Shown here: piece after piece, positions 17,045 through 28,300 of the stretch
Layout of the letters: each line of letters starts with the position of its first letter
Numbering within the stretch: position 1 is the stretch's first letter
Assembly: GCA_002418725.1 (NCBI GenBank)
Contig: DIER01000011.1
Location: 1-64,000 of the forward strand
Length of the DNA stretch: 64,000 nt
Direction: 5' to 3'
Origin: Acholeplasmataceae bacterium UBA5769
GTDB lineage: Bacteria > Bacillota_I > Bacilli_A > Acholeplasmatales > Acholeplasmataceae
The notes under the pieces: model-generated
Told to the model about the DNA's origin: nothing
Databases searched by the model: none
The model's input: only the letters and a program-made list of their open reading frames with translations
Translations under genes and position numbers: made by a program

Positions 17045-17923
17045 ATGATGAGTTTTCAAGGTACAAAAATAAACCCGACCAATTTCAGTAAGTCGCAACT
17101 CGGTTTCTATGCGTTTTTGATTCCACTGGGACTGTTCATGTTACTCCCTGTGGTTTATATCATTAACCAAGCATTTAAACCATTGGATGAATTATTCTTA
17201 TTCCCACCACGTTTCTTTGTACAAAACCCGACATTTGATAACTTCCAAACTCTTTTTAGAACAGCAACTTCAACGGGTGTACCACTTTCACGTTATTTCT
17301 TTAACACGTTAGTGATTACGGCAGTGATGGTGTTTTTAACCGTTTGGTTATCGGTGACGACAGGATACGTTTTATCGAAGAAAGACTTTCGTGCGAAATC
17401 CGCACTTTTTGGCATTAACCAAATCGCTTTGATGTTCGTCAGAACAGCTGTCGTTATTCCAACATACTTCATTATCGTGAATGTGGGACTAAACAATAAC
17501 CCACTCGTTCACATTTTGCCATATTTGGCTGTACCGGTTTCTGTTTTCTTGATGAAACAGTTTATTGATCAGATTCCAGATCCCATCATCGAAGCAGCAA
17601 GAGTCGATGGGGCATCCGATATGCAAATCGTTTTTAAAATCATCATTCCTTTAACGGTGAATGCCATCGCAACGGTTGCAATTTTAACCTTCCAAGCAAC
17701 CTGGGGTGCCGTTGAAGCATCGTCTTTATACATTCAAGATGAAACGATGAAATCCTTTGCCTTTTATTTAAATACATTAGCACTAGCCAATACAGGGTCA
17801 ACACTTGCAGGTGTTGGGATGGCTGCAGCAGCTGGTTTAATCATGTTTTTACCTAACTTGATTATCTTTATCGTGATGCAGTCACGTGTGATGAACACGA
17901 TGGCGCATGCCGGCATTAAGTAG
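17045..17923 (+). CDS. Sugar ABC transporter permease, MalG type (first pair)
   Basis: A 292-aa membrane protein with six spans and the EAA loop EAARVDGASDMQIVFKI, typical of MalG/UgpE-type subunits. AGGAGGTG lies just ahead of a double ATG; the second, at 17048, has the better spacing. It would form a heterodimer with the product of the gene at 16098. The next gene starts 8 bp later with GGAGG, showing a tightly packed operon. Confidence 0.88.
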   Translation: MMSFQGTKINPTNFSKSQLGFYAFLIPLGLFMLLPVVYIINQAFKPLDELFLFPPRFFVQNPTFDNFQTLFRTATSTGVPLSRYFFNTLVITAVMVFLTVWLSVTTGYVLSKKDFRAKSALFGINQIALMFVRTAVVIPTYFIIVNVGLNNNPLVHILPYLAVPVSVFLMKQFIDQIPDPIIEAARVDGASDMQIVFKIIIPLTVNAIATVAILTFQATWGAVEASSLYIQDETMKSFAFYLNTLALANTGSTLAGVGMAAAAGLIMFLPNLIIFIVMQSRVMNTMAHAGIK

Positions 17924-17931
17924 GAGGGCCT

Positions 17932-19977
17932 ATGAGAAAACTTAAATGGATCTTAGTGGTCATTCTCTCTATCACCCTCATCTTTGGTATCCAATTTGAA
18001 ACCAAAGCGGCATCTGCAACCTCATACACCATGACCATGAATGCGAAGGGTCGTTATGTGCGCACACAAGATGCATATCTCCCAGACAAAACCATCACAA
18101 GTCTTGGATTGTCTAATCCCCAAGACATGATGTTTGGTTTAAATGATTTGCTCTATATTGCAGATACTGGAAATAGACGTATTGTGGTCTATAACACCAA
18201 AAACGGGACAGTACATCAAATCATCACACATCCAGATTTTGGGCAACCGAAAGGGATATTTATCTCGAGTAGAGGGATTTATGTTGCAGATTCTACGGCA
18301 AACACGGTGTTCTGGTTTGAGACCGATGGGACCTATATCAGACAATACGATCGTCCAACAACGCCTTCTTATGCAGACCCTAACTACAACCCAAATAAAG
18401 TCGTTGTAGATAACCGGGGTAACCTTTATATTCACGGAGACGGTGTGAAAGATGGAATCATTCAGCTTTCCAATTCAGGTGAATTTTTAGGTTATTTTAC
18501 CTCAAACAAAGTTCAACTTTCATTAACCCAACAAATTTACAAATTTTTATTCACAGAAGAACAATTTGAAAATTTTGCATCACGTGATCCGCAAACATTT
18601 TCAAGTTTATTCATTGATAAAAATTCAATGGTATACACCACGACCATGGGAACATATCGGAATGCGATTAAAAAACATAACACCCAAGGTGGCAATATTT
18701 TTGCCAATTCGAGAACCTTCTCATTTACGGATGCCACAGATATTTATGTCGATGAACAAGGTATCATCTACGCCTCCATGCAAACGGGTACCATATTCGT
18801 TTACACAGCAGATGGTGATTTTATATTCAATTTTGGTGCAAGCAACAATCTTGAAAATCAAATCAATCCCAATATTTCAGGTTTATTCACGAAGTTAGCT
18901 TCGTTGTCTGTCGATTCAAAAGGGAATATATGGACACTTGATGATTCCAAAAACTTTGTGCAATCGTTTGTTCCTACCGAGTATGCGTTAAAGATTTATG
19001 AAGCTTTAAATCTTTATAATTCGAGACAATATGATCAATCGATTCAAGTGTGGAATGAAGTCTTAAGATTAAATCAAATGTCAGTCATCGCACACGATAA
19101 CATCGCAAAAACGTATTTACAGCAAGAAAGATATGAGGATGCGATGCATCATTTTGAACTTGCAGGAAATAGAACAGGCTATTCTGAAGCGTACTGGGAA
19201 GTCAGAAATGTCGATATCCAAGCGGCTTTAGGTGTGCTCATCATTGGTTTATTGGTCTTCCTGGTGACCTCAAAAACACTTCAGATCATCAATCATCGTA
19301 CGCAAAAGATCACGTTAATCATGACACCTGTCAAATCATTTTTTGACCGCAAGATCATAAAAGATATCTTCTACATCTTTAGGGTAATGCGTCATCCCAT
19401 GGATAGTTTTTATGAGATTAAAAAAGGTCATCGAGCGACCTTGACTTCAGCTTTGATTCTCTACTTTATCTTGTTCTTGGTTTATTTGAATTTCAGTATC
19501 AATAAAGGCTTTATCTATCAATTCGTAGCAGCTGAGGACATGGACTTATCTGCGATTGTGATCGGGTTCTTCTCGATTACATTGGCTTTAATCATCAGCA
19601 ACTACTTAGATACTTCGATTCATGATGGTCTTGGCGGTATTAAACAAATCTTTATTATGTTTATTTATGCTGTTGGTCCCTTAATGGTTGCACTTTTATC
19701 AACGACGATGCTCTCGTTTGTCTTAACGTATAACGAAGTTTTCTTCCTTGATTTATTGATGTTCATTGGGATTGGATGGAGTTTCGTCAATATCTTCCTA
19801 GGTATTATTGAGATTCATGATTATACCGCAAAACAAACCATTAAAAGCTTATTGATGACCGTTTTATTTACCATCATTATCGCCGTTGTTATCATCATCC
19901 TAGTGATGATGTGGGAACAACTTTACATGTTCTTAGAAGCACTGATCAAGGAGGTGATTCGCAATGTTATTTCCTAA
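17932..19977 (+). CDS. NHL/TPR/Yip1-type membrane protein
   Basis: The 681-aa protein has a cleavable-type signal ending near TKAA. A beta-propeller of NHL-like repeats follows (about 40-340; for example DMMFGLNDLLYIADTGNRRI, then KGIFISSRGIYVADSTANTV). A short TPR-like helical part (about 355-415) comes next, and a C-terminal Yip1-type domain with about six membrane spans (from 432). The extracellular propeller and TPR would sit on the sugar-uptake complex. Yip1-family proteins beside sugar ABC genes are known in Firmicutes, but their job is not established. The gene overlaps the next one by 14 bp, and both lie between two permease pairs. Confidence 0.75.
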   Translation: MRKLKWILVVILSITLIFGIQFETKAASATSYTMTMNAKGRYVRTQDAYLPDKTITSLGLSNPQDMMFGLNDLLYIADTGNRRIVVYNTKNGTVHQIITHPDFGQPKGIFISSRGIYVADSTANTVFWFETDGTYIRQYDRPTTPSYADPNYNPNKVVVDNRGNLYIHGDGVKDGIIQLSNSGEFLGYFTSNKVQLSLTQQIYKFLFTEEQFENFASRDPQTFSSLFIDKNSMVYTTTMGTYRNAIKKHNTQGGNIFANSRTFSFTDATDIYVDEQGIIYASMQTGTIFVYTADGDFIFNFGASNNLENQINPNISGLFTKLASLSVDSKGNIWTLDDSKNFVQSFVPTEYALKIYEALNLYNSRQYDQSIQVWNEVLRLNQMSVIAHDNIAKTYLQQERYEDAMHHFELAGNRTGYSEAYWEVRNVDIQAALGVLIIGLLVFLVTSKTLQIINHRTQKITLIMTPVKSFFDRKIIKDIFYIFRVMRHPMDSFYEIKKGHRATLTSALILYFILFLVYLNFSINKGFIYQFVAAEDMDLSAIVIGFFSITLALIISNYLDTSIHDGLGGIKQIFIMFIYAVGPLMVALLSTTMLSFVLTYNEVFFLDLLMFIGIGWSFVNIFLGIIEIHDYTAKQTIKSLLMTVLFTIIIAVVIIILVMMWEQLYMFLEALIKEVIRNVIS

Positions 19978-22363
19978 AAAAAGAATCTTAATCATTGTGT
20001 TATTCTTCCTTTTTTCATTCACCGTAAATGCAGCATATATCGAATCATCGAAAGATACGAAAATGCCACCCGATACATACTCCTATATCATTGATGAACC
20101 CACCGATATGCAGTTTTTAGCAGAAGTTGGTGATCTGACGTTTTATTATCGTGATTCAAGAGATGTTTTCGCGATTTATGACACAAGAAATGGCTATACC
20201 TGGAAGACAGGTTTAGACATTGCCGGTGAAGATGAATTAAAAGATGCTTGTGAAGCACTCTTTGCACAAGAAGTGCCACCGACAGAAGAAGAAATTGATC
20301 AGGTGTGTTTACCTTTCGAAGATTTCATGAATACGCGATTTGAAGCATTTTCAAATTCACTTTTAACACTTGAGTATTACAACAACTCCAATAACGTCAA
20401 CAGAACACCATCAACGCATCCTACGGAAGCTGGTTTTTCAACGCTGATGATGGTCAATAATGACCCCACACATTACCGTTTAGAAATTCCTTTTTACGTG
20501 GTTGATGTGACGGTTTATGTTCACATTTATTTGACTCCTGAAGGATTAAGCTTAGAAATAAGAGATGATGAATTAGAAGGAAGAGATTTAAACCTGATCT
20601 CATCATTTATCTTAACACCACTGATGGGAGCATCAGGAGGTGCGACTATATCGTTTAATAAAGAGACGAATACATACGGAAGAGCAGCAGATGCTGTTAA
20701 AAAGCCGCAAATACCAGGGTATATCTTTGTACCTGATGGCAGTGGTTCTTTAATTCGTTTCCAAGATTATGCAACCAGTATTGCATCTTACTATGGAAGT
20801 ATTTATGGTAAAGATTTAAGCACACAAACTTATCATGAACAAGTTGAAACCACATTTGTTCCACTGAAAGAACCCGGACTACCCCTCTACGGTATTGCCC
20901 ATGGTAACCGTCAAGCGGCTTTCTTTGCACATGCAACGAGTGGTGCTGAGCATATGGAACTTGTTGTTTCTCCGCAAAATGGGATTGCGCCTAACCGTTC
21001 TGGTTATACGTTTGCTTTTGCTAGATTTAATTACAACACCTTGATATATCAAGTGTATAACAATGCAGGAGCAGGTTATACCACGATGATGAGTGAACGT
21101 CCGAAATACGATATTAAACAACATTACATTTTCTTAGCAGGTGACGGATCAACCGATGGTTATCCAGCAGATTATGTGGGTATGGCTAAAAAATATAGAG
21201 ATATCTTAATTGAAAATGATGTGTTAAAACCTCTTACAGATACCCCTGAACACATGCCCATTCGCCTTGATTTTATCATGGCTGATGCCATGGATTCACT
21301 GGTTGGAACAACCGATGTTGTTGTCACCACGATTGATCAGGTCAAAGAGATCTTATCAAAACTTCAAGACGATGGCATTTATAACATTAATTCTGGACTT
21401 TATGGTTATCAAAAAGGTGGAATCACGCTTGGTAAGAAAGATAAACCAAGATTTGTTTCTAGTATTGGGACAAAACGCGAATTTGACCACGTGATTGAAG
21501 ATCTTAATGAAAAGGGAATTGATGTTTCATTAGCCATGGATTATACGACCATCTACAAAGAACAGATGGCTCTCATTGGAAATGCGACCAAACATGCCAA
21601 TGGTTGGTACATCAGAGAATATTTAAGAAATGAAGTCGGTCCAGTCAGTGAACGCTATTTTGCAAGACCTAGACTTGTCGCTTCATGGATTTTATCGCAT
21701 GAAAAAGCAACCAGAAGTTTAGGGTTATCCAGTTATACCTATGAAGGTGTGACCAACACCCTTTACAGTGATTTCGGTAAAAATGGGGCATCCATAACCG
21801 ATACGATGGGGCTCTACCAAGATGCATTAGCGCAAATCAATCAACAATACAAAGTCAATGGTGTCAAGCCAAACATGTATTTATGGCCATACATTGATCG
21901 CTATTTACAAGCACCGATGTTTACCTCTCAGCACTTAATTGAAACCGATACTGTACCTTTCTTGCAAATGGTTCTCAATAATACCATGGAAGTATATGCG
22001 GTCTATTCAAACTTCTCATTTTATACGCAACAAGATATTTTACGCATGATTGATTACAACGTATACCCATCATTTATGCTCACGCATGACCCAGCATACA
22101 AACTGATTTCAACAAACTCTTCTAATTTCTATTCCACCGAGTTTTCACTTTATGAAGATTTGATCCATAACATCTATCATCAAATGAATCGTGCATACGA
22201 AGATGTCTTAGGTGCCGAATGGATTGATCGTGAAGTCATTATGCCAGGCGTCATTGTGAATACCTACGACAATGGGGTTCAAATTGTGATCAATTACACC
22301 GAAGATTTAGTTTATTATGATGATAAGGTAGTGACATCGATGTCCTACCGTGTCATCAGTTAG
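19964..22363 (+). CDS. DUF5696-like secreted protein
   Basis: The 799-aa protein has an N-terminal hydrophobic export signal (residues 6-24) and no further clear membrane span. The bulk is extracellular. Residues about 60-400 are beta-rich, and from about 425 an alpha/beta region with IRLDFIMADAMDSLVG and EKGIDVSLAMDYTTIYK looks like a TIM barrel. The overall look matches proteins annotated DUF5696, usually found beside Yip1 proteins and sugar ABC permeases. A glycosidase-like or glycan-binding role is possible, but no catalytic pair can be named. It starts inside the Yip1 gene after AAGGAGGTGA. Confidence 0.7.
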   Translation: MLFPKKRILIIVLFFLFSFTVNAAYIESSKDTKMPPDTYSYIIDEPTDMQFLAEVGDLTFYYRDSRDVFAIYDTRNGYTWKTGLDIAGEDELKDACEALFAQEVPPTEEEIDQVCLPFEDFMNTRFEAFSNSLLTLEYYNNSNNVNRTPSTHPTEAGFSTLMMVNNDPTHYRLEIPFYVVDVTVYVHIYLTPEGLSLEIRDDELEGRDLNLISSFILTPLMGASGGATISFNKETNTYGRAADAVKKPQIPGYIFVPDGSGSLIRFQDYATSIASYYGSIYGKDLSTQTYHEQVETTFVPLKEPGLPLYGIAHGNRQAAFFAHATSGAEHMELVVSPQNGIAPNRSGYTFAFARFNYNTLIYQVYNNAGAGYTTMMSERPKYDIKQHYIFLAGDGSTDGYPADYVGMAKKYRDILIENDVLKPLTDTPEHMPIRLDFIMADAMDSLVGTTDVVVTTIDQVKEILSKLQDDGIYNINSGLYGYQKGGITLGKKDKPRFVSSIGTKREFDHVIEDLNEKGIDVSLAMDYTTIYKEQMALIGNATKHANGWYIREYLRNEVGPVSERYFARPRLVASWILSHEKATRSLGLSSYTYEGVTNTLYSDFGKNGASITDTMGLYQDALAQINQQYKVNGVKPNMYLWPYIDRYLQAPMFTSQHLIETDTVPFLQMVLNNTMEVYAVYSNFSFYTQQDILRMIDYNVYPSFMLTHDPAYKLISTNSSNFYSTEFSLYEDLIHNIYHQMNRAYEDVLGAEWIDREVIMPGVIVNTYDNGVQIVINYTEDLVYYDDKVVTSMSYRVIS

Positions 22364-22372
22364 GGGGTCAAC

Positions 22373-23404
22373 ATGAAAAAGAAGAAACAAGCTTCAACGT
22401 TGACCAAGCATACCAATAAAGCAGCCTATCTTTTTCTGCTTCCTTGGTTAATCGGATTTCTCATTTTTGTCGCTTATCCATTTTTCTACACCATCTATCT
22501 CTCACTTTTCTCAGTGGTTCGAGATGTGACAGGGTGGACCTATACCTTTATCGGTTTAGGCAATTATGAGACAGCCTTCTTTAAGAATACGACATTTTCA
22601 CCACTGATATTAGACTTTATCATCGTGGAGTTGACGTATGTTCCTGCCATTTTGGTGCTGTCATTAATCTTGAGTTTACTTTTAAATACAAACATCAAAT
22701 TTCGTGCAGGGTTTAGAATGATTTATTTCTTCCCTGTGGTTGTTTTGTCAGGACCGGTGATGTCGCAATTGATGAATTCAAATTCAACGTCTACCATCGA
22801 CGTCACTGATATCATCGTCTACCGCATGATTGAAAATTTTAGTCCTTTTATCGCAGAGATGATTGGCGGCATTTTTAACAACTTTACCATGATCTTATGG
22901 TTTACGGGTATTCCAATTATCTTGTTTATGAATGGTCTTCAAAAGATGAATGCACAGCTCTATGAAGCTGCCCAAATTGATGGTGCGAATTCATGGCAGA
23001 TCTTATGGAAAATAACGTTACCCAACTTGAAATCAACTGCACTTGTGGTTGCTATCTTTTCAGTTGTCCAAATCGCTATCTTCCAGATCAATCCGATTTA
23101 TTCCTTCGTTGTAGGTACCATCACAGGCAATTACACGAGAGGTTTAGGATTTGCAGGAGCAGTCGTCTTGGTTTATTCATTTATCGTCTTGATCTTTGTG
23201 GGTATCGTCTTCATGTTACTTAAAGATCGTGATAAGGTGATTTATGAAGAATCGCTTCGTGAAAGAAAAGAACGCATGCGTTTAAAGATGGTTAAGTTAC
23301 AACAACAACGTAACCAAAAATCGTTAAAAACGCAGTTCAAAGAACTGTTTGAAAACATGAAACGCAAATTATTCAAGAAGGAGGTGGCTGAACATGATGA
23401 GTAA
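22373..23404 (+). CDS. Sugar ABC transporter permease (second pair, MalF type)
   Basis: A 343-aa membrane protein with six spans and the EAA loop EAAQIDGANSWQILWKI. The C-terminus is extended by about 50 highly charged residues (RERKERMRLKMVKLQQQRN and onward), more than usual for this family, perhaps for ATPase contact. The strong TAGGGGGT ahead of ATG 22373 gives efficient initiation. It overlaps the next permease by 11 bp. It probably pairs with the product at 23394 and serves one of the two binding proteins. Confidence 0.87.
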   Translation: MKKKKQASTLTKHTNKAAYLFLLPWLIGFLIFVAYPFFYTIYLSLFSVVRDVTGWTYTFIGLGNYETAFFKNTTFSPLILDFIIVELTYVPAILVLSLILSLLLNTNIKFRAGFRMIYFFPVVVLSGPVMSQLMNSNSTSTIDVTDIIVYRMIENFSPFIAEMIGGIFNNFTMILWFTGIPIILFMNGLQKMNAQLYEAAQIDGANSWQILWKITLPNLKSTALVVAIFSVVQIAIFQINPIYSFVVGTITGNYTRGLGFAGAVVLVYSFIVLIFVGIVFMLLKDRDKVIYEESLRERKERMRLKMVKLQQQRNQKSLKTQFKELFENMKRKLFKKEVAEHDE

Positions 23405-24464
23405 ACTTAACATGGTTAAGCTTAAAAAGATTTTTGTTGGACACAAAGCAACCTCTGGTATTGTTGGTAAAATTGCGGTATATGCGCTTTTAATTGGCGT
23501 CAGCTACATTTTCTTATACCCCTTGATTCGTATGATTTCTCTTTCATTTTTAACACAAGCAGATATCGTCAATCCTGAGGTTGACTGGATTCCAACTCAA
23601 CTGAATTTCGCGAATTATGTCGTTGCAAATCGTGTACTGCAGTTATTTCCACCTTCGCTAGCAACATTTTCAGACAACGCATTCCGCGCTATTTTTGGCA
23701 TTTTCAAAGATGGTGGGAATTTATGGAAATCGATGAAAAATACCGCGATTTTAGCGATTATTCAAACGATTATTGCATCATTTACGGGTTTCGCATTTGC
23801 ACGTTATGAATTTAAGTTTAAGAAATTTTGGTTCGCGATGGTCTTGATTTCCTTTATTATTCCCCTACCGATGGTCACCATTCCACGCGTCATGATTTTC
23901 TTTGACCTACAGGATACGGTATGGATTCCATTTATTGAACTCATTAAAGGCTCCTTCTTAGAATCAATTTTTAAACCTAGATTGTTTAATACGATTTTCC
24001 CACAAGCGACTTTAACCTTCTTTGGTCAAGGGATCAATGGGGCGATCTTAATTCTTATTTTCTATAACTTTTTTAAGATGATTCCAATTTCACTGGATGA
24101 AGCTGCACGTATCGATGGCGCGACATCACCTCAAGTGTTTTGGCATATTTATGTGAAGTTAGTTGTACCTATTATCATTACCGTATTCTTGTTCTCCTTC
24201 GTTTGGAACTGGAACGATGTCTATTCCGCACAAGTTTATTATTGGGATAAAAACCCACTCATTACCACAAGACTTGGTGCATTTGATTCACAGTTTGGCG
24301 ATCTTGCAGGTGCTATTCCTGGCCAAGGTGGCGAAGCAAGACTGAATGAGGCATACCGTATGGCTGCGACCTTCTTATCAATCTTACCGTTACTGATTAT
24401 GTATGTCTTAGCACAACGTAAGTTTATTGAAGGTATTGAACGCACCGGTATGACAGGTGAATAG
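23394..24464 (+). CDS. Sugar ABC transporter permease (second pair, MalG type)
   Basis: A 356-aa membrane protein with an EAA loop (EAARIDGATSPQVFWHI) and an unusually long first extracellular loop between the first two spans (about residues 50-115). AAGGAGG lies about 10 bp ahead of a double ATG (23394/23397). It is the partner of the 22373 permease. The closing GH16 gene follows at 24466, so transport and hydrolysis are cotranscribed. Confidence 0.87.
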   Translation: MMSKLNMVKLKKIFVGHKATSGIVGKIAVYALLIGVSYIFLYPLIRMISLSFLTQADIVNPEVDWIPTQLNFANYVVANRVLQLFPPSLATFSDNAFRAIFGIFKDGGNLWKSMKNTAILAIIQTIIASFTGFAFARYEFKFKKFWFAMVLISFIIPLPMVTIPRVMIFFDLQDTVWIPFIELIKGSFLESIFKPRLFNTIFPQATLTFFGQGINGAILILIFYNFFKMIPISLDEAARIDGATSPQVFWHIYVKLVVPIIITVFLFSFVWNWNDVYSAQVYYWDKNPLITTRLGAFDSQFGDLAGAIPGQGGEARLNEAYRMAATFLSILPLLIMYVLAQRKFIEGIERTGMTGE

Positions 24465-24465
24465 A

Positions 24466-25368
24466 ATGAAAAAAACATATATCAGTATGCTGATGATCCT
24501 TTTTATCATGGGATTATCAGCATGCCAGAATAACGATACCCCTACACCACCAGAAGAAACTGATTACTCACTTTGTAAGGCTGCAGGGTATGACTATGAT
24601 CCAACACTCATCGATGATTATGAGCTGGTTTGGTCTGATGAGTTTGATGTGGATGGTACGATTGATAAAACCAAGTGGGGCTACGATATCGGTGGCTCTG
24701 GATGGGGAAATAATGAACTTCAATATTACACGCAAGACTTAAATTCCTGGGTAGAAGATGGCAAAATGGTCATTGAAGCCAGAAAAGAAAACTACATGGG
24801 AAGAAACTATACATCTGCCCGCGTGATTAGCAAAAACAAAGGTGATTTTCTCTATGGTCGAATCGATATCATGGCGAAACTTCCCTCCGGTCGTGGCACA
24901 TGGCCAGCGATTTGGATGCTGCCGACCGATTGGCGTTATGGTGGATGGCCAAACAGTGGCGAAATTGATATCATGGAGCACGTTGGTTATGATCAAAACA
25001 AAGTCCATGGTTCCATTCATACCAAGATATTTAATCATAAATTAGGGACCCAACGTTCTGGCACGAGGATCATTGAAACAGCGTCTACTGAATTTCATAA
25101 ATACAGCATTGAGTGGTTACCAGATCGCATCAAGTTTTTTATCGATGACCACAACTATTTTACCTTTCATCCGAACCGTCAAGTCGATTGTCCAACCTCT
25201 GGACAGTGGCCTTTTGACATGCGTTTCCATTTGTTATTAAACATTGCCATTGGCGGTGATTGGGGTGGAGCACAAGGTGTTGACGATGAAATTTTTCCAC
25301 AGCGCATGGAAATTGACTATGTCAGAGTATATCAATCAGAATTTATTACGAACTTACAGAAGGGATAG
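24466..25368 (+). CDS. GH16 beta-glucanase, lipoprotein
   Basis: The 300-aa protein has a lipoprotein signal ending in LSAC (Cys20), followed by a GH16 domain with GEIDIMEHVG (Glu166, Asp168, Glu171). By family this is an endo-beta-1,3- or 1,3(4)-glucanase, and the outside location fits the first cut of laminarin-like glucan. The ATG at 24466 with AGGTGA ahead of it is chosen over an upstream GTG at 24457. It closely resembles the cytoplasmic GH16 at 8054 around the catalytic site (both share LPSG-RGTWPAIW-like and EHVG segments), so a duplication with relocation is likely. Confidence 0.88.
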   Translation: MKKTYISMLMILFIMGLSACQNNDTPTPPEETDYSLCKAAGYDYDPTLIDDYELVWSDEFDVDGTIDKTKWGYDIGGSGWGNNELQYYTQDLNSWVEDGKMVIEARKENYMGRNYTSARVISKNKGDFLYGRIDIMAKLPSGRGTWPAIWMLPTDWRYGGWPNSGEIDIMEHVGYDQNKVHGSIHTKIFNHKLGTQRSGTRIIETASTEFHKYSIEWLPDRIKFFIDDHNYFTFHPNRQVDCPTSGQWPFDMRFHLLLNIAIGGDWGGAQGVDDEIFPQRMEIDYVRVYQSEFITNLQKG

Positions 25369-25376
25369 GTGTCAAA

Positions 25377-28300
25377 ATGTCATCTTCATTTACATTTAAA
25401 GAAGGACGTCTTTGGATTGATCGTTATGATCAAAAAAAGCCGTTTGCTTCATTTTTACCAGGTGTTGCTGGAAAGTATGGTATTCCCATGTGGGTGTACT
25501 ATGTCAACAGGGGACAACTCATTTCAAGCTTTGGTCTTGAATCGAAAGATCAACCCATGCTTGACTTTAGTCCTGCAAACATGGCGTATCGCAGAACAGA
25601 AATTGATGGATTTCGAACATTATTAAAAGTTAATGGAAAACTTTACGAACCCTTTAGTTCGACACAAAATCAAAAACGACGGATGTTCATTGAAATGAAC
25701 GCGATCGGTTTAGTTGAAGAACAAGAAACCTTTAGCATTGAAGTCAAATATGTAAACGTCGTGGAACAACCTTATCCTGGTTTAGTCAGAAAAGTAAATA
25801 TTACCAACAAGACTTCATCGCCGTTAAAAGTTGAAATCATTGATGGACTCGCAACGCTTTGGCCATTTGGAACCAATCAGTTTATGATCAAAAACATGAG
25901 CAATCTTGCGGTTGCTTGGTTTGATGTGTTTAATCAGGAAAGAAAAATGCCTTTACTGAAGAACCGTTCAACAACAGAAGATACAACCGAAGTGGAAGGC
26001 GTTGAAGCAGGACATTTCTATGTATCTCTTGACGAGCACAATGAAAAACTGGATGTCATCTATGATCCAACCCTACCTTTTGGTTTTGATACAGCTTTAA
26101 GAGAAGCAAAACGTTTTAGTGAGTATGCACTTTCTGACTTATTAAAAGAAGAACAAGTCTCTGTCAATCAATTGATGAGTGCTTTTTCAGCGAAAGCATT
26201 GACTTTAAACGATGCCTATACATTCTATACCCTCTTTGGTAAAGTGAATCACATGGATGAACTCCATGCACTAGAGCAATCTTTGACTTTCCAAAAACTT
26301 TCTGAAAACGAGAAGAATGCTGAACGTTTAATCGATGAAATCACAAAACCATTGACGATCAAAACGAATTACCCCATCTTTGATGCTTACATGAAACAAA
26401 GCTTTTTGGATAATTTATTACGTGGTGGTTACCCCTTGGTTTTTAAAGGTAAAGACCAAGATATCATTTATCACATCTATTCACGTATCCATGGCGACAT
26501 GGAACGCGAATACAACAATTTCTACGTTGAACCAGCTTATTTCTCACACGGAAATGGCTCTTATCGTGACGTAAATCAAAACAGAAGAAATGATGCCTAC
26601 TTCGTTCCTGAAGCAGCTCTTTTTAACATTCGTCAATTTATGGATCTCATTCAAGTAGATGGACATAACCCTTTGACGATTCAAGGAAGCAAACTTGTCA
26701 TTGAAAAAGAAGATGTAGCATCTCTTGTCAAAGGATTTAAAGAAAGTGATCAAAAACGTATCGAAAAGATACTCTCACAACCCTTTACACCAGGTGCATT
26801 GATGACACATATCGATCATCATGGTGTTTCATTACCTATGAGTAGAGATGAATTTCTTAAGAAAGTGATGCTTGTATCTAGACAAGAGATTCAATCGGTT
26901 TATGGCACTGGTTATTGGTCCGATCACTGGATGTATAACATGGATTTAATCGATTCTTATTTAAATATTTATCCAGATCGCTTAAGATCATTGATGTTAA
27001 CCAAACAGTATCGTTTCTACCAAAACCATATCTCTGTTTATCCAAGAAGTATCAAGTATGTCATCAACTCAAAAGGTGAAGTTAGACAACTTGAACCACT
27101 TTTCCATGACCACGAAAAGGTAAGTAAGACCAAACTAGTCGTCAATCAAACCAATTTCCAAAAGAACACGAGAGGTGAAATTGTCAAGGTTGATCTATTA
27201 ACCAAACTCATCCATTTAGCACTCATCAAATTTAGTAGTTTAGACCCTGAACTGATCGGTATCATGATGGACAGCGAAAAGCCGGGTTGGAATGATGCGA
27301 TGAATGGTTTACCTGCCATCTTTGGATCAGGTGTCACCGAAACGTTAACCTTAAAGAGACTTATTGTTTTCTTAATGGAATCTCTACCCATGCTTGAAGA
27401 AGATAGTTTCCATATGCACGTTGAATTTGTAAACTTCTTCAAAGAAGTTGTTCAAGGAGCTAAAGAAGGCTTTGATAAGTTACAAGATACACGTGAGCAT
27501 TTTGTTGAACTCACAAGATTCTTCTTAGATACACATGAAGTAAACATCACCACTAAAGAGATCCTTGAAGGTCTTCATATCATGCATCAAACCATCTTAA
27601 AAGGGCTTGATAAGGCTAAAAAAATTGGTAATGGTTTATTGCCAACCTATTTAACATACCATGCCACTTCATATAAAGAAAATGGCGGGAAACACCCAGT
27701 ACTTCAATATCCTACGGTTCAAGTTACAGCATGGAGCGTGAGAATGTTACCTCATTACTTGGAAGCCCCTGCAACGTATATGAAGCAACTTCATGATCCA
27801 AAAGAAGCAAAAGAAATGTATGAGATGATCAAAAAAACAGAGATGTATGATAAAAAACTAGGTCTTTATCAAACATCATGTTCATTAGATAATGAAACAC
27901 TTGAAATTGGAAGAGCGAGAGCTTTCACCAAAGGATGGTTGGAGCGTGAAGCATGCTTCATGCACATGGCATATAAATATTTGATTGGTATTCTTAAGAG
28001 TGGTTTATATGAAGAATATTATCAGGATATGAAAACATCGATGCCACCATTTATGGATCCTGAAGTGTACGGCAGATCACCACTTGAAAATGCATCGTTT
28101 ATCGCGACATCAAGCAATCCAAACCAACAAAATCACGGTCGTGGTTTTGTCGCAAGATTAACTGGAACAACTTCAGAAGCGATGACGCTTTTGATGCTGA
28201 TGATGACTGGTAAAAAACTGTTTAGCTATCAACATCAAGTGTTAAGATTCCAAATTAAGCCCATTTTAACTGCTGATTTCTTTGATGCGCAAAACGAGGT

